Of a stretch of DNA of 32,184 nt, positions 32,128 through 32,184 are shown piece by piece. Every line of letters starts with the position of its first letter. The first letter of the stretch is position 1. Origin of the DNA: Phycisphaerae bacterium (lineage in GTDB: Bacteria > Planctomycetota > Phycisphaerae > Phycisphaerales > UBA1924). Position numbers and translations under genes: made by a program. A model generated the notes under the pieces. That model was not told where the DNA came from. It searched no databases and saw only the letters and a list, made by a program, of their open reading frames with translations. The stretch spans positions 1 to 32,184 of the forward strand of contig JAUHXM010000027.1 of assembly GCA_030426605.1 (NCBI GenBank). The letters run 5' to 3'.

Positions 32128-32184
32128 TTACTTCGCGAAGTGGGCGAAGGCCTTGTTGGCCTCGGCCATGCGGTGCGTCTGGTC
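32128..32184 (-). CDS. rpsG: 30S ribosomal protein S7, last 18 residues only
   Basis: The minus-strand frame reads DQTHRMAEANKAFAHFAK and stops at TAA (32128-32130). This is the conserved C-terminus of ribosomal protein S7 (typical: DTHRMAEANKAFAHYRW), which binds 16S rRNA at the exit site. The rest lies outside the window. The residues after the end (AK instead of RW) are slightly unusual. No fusA follows it within the window, as it does in many bacteria; a terminator does. Confidence 0.93.
   Translation of the reverse strand, partial: DQTHRMAEANKAFAHFAK

Overview
The window is a compact, high-GC bacterial chromosome segment that looks like a planctomycete of the Phycisphaerae type. The main clue is the pair of secreted proteins at 11334-13442 and 13591-14934. 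Both end in the Cys/Asp-rich duplicated C-terminal module (C-D-C-N/D-G-D/N-G, then D-D-x-D-C-F-V-A, twice) that I know as the 'GC-type dockerin' of Phycisphaerae. SecA with extra insertions, and an HU and a DksA-like protein carrying long lysine-rich tails, agree with this. The assignment rests on family knowledge, not on a search. I see no mobile element, CRISPR array, tRNA or phage gene; this is ordinary core and semi-core chromosome.

Layout. 1-2065 is secA (minus strand, 3' end outside the window), preceded by a small membrane-anchored unknown. 2732-4866 holds a stand-alone homologue of the C-terminal domain of B12-dependent ribonucleotide reductase, a D-2-hydroxyacid dehydrogenase and an endonuclease/exonuclease/phosphatase (EEP) protein. 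4978-5466 is a tailed HU protein with its own promoter and terminator. 5544-9989 (minus) is a tight cstA-M28 peptidase pair: an importer plus an exported zinc carboxypeptidase. psuG diverges from cstA. 10934-14934 is the export region: a 400-bp leader, two dockerin proteins and a strong terminator between them.

14945-19128 holds a response regulator, a small TTG-start unknown, a D-Ala-D-Ala carboxypeptidase (PBP4/S13 type) and a secreted protein that joins a trypsin-like domain without its catalytic residues to TPR repeats. 19107-24104 holds a long UbiD-family decarboxylase (minus), diverging from a methyltransferase-ABC ATPase-ABC permease operon. 24108-27731 contains proC (minus), accA, a DksA-like protein with a histone-H1-like tail, and lspA coupled to it by an ATGA overlap. 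27720-32078 holds a cupin/TPR membrane-protein operon (minus), an MBL hydrolase, a ThiF/MoeB-DinB operon (minus) and a GNAT acetyltransferase. The right edge is the 3' end of rpsG (ribosomal protein S7, minus) facing a hairpin terminator.

How the genes work together. Envelope and export functions recur (SecA, signal peptidase II, PBP4, exported peptidase, dockerin proteins, TPR pseudoprotease, ABC exporter-type pair), mixed with housekeeping metabolism (accA, proC, psuG, UbiD). The oddest items are the CstA protein with a zinc-ribbon and a low-GC insert, the apparently dead protease-TPR fusion, and two unrelated DNA/RNA-polymerase-associated proteins with the same kind of lysine-rich tail.
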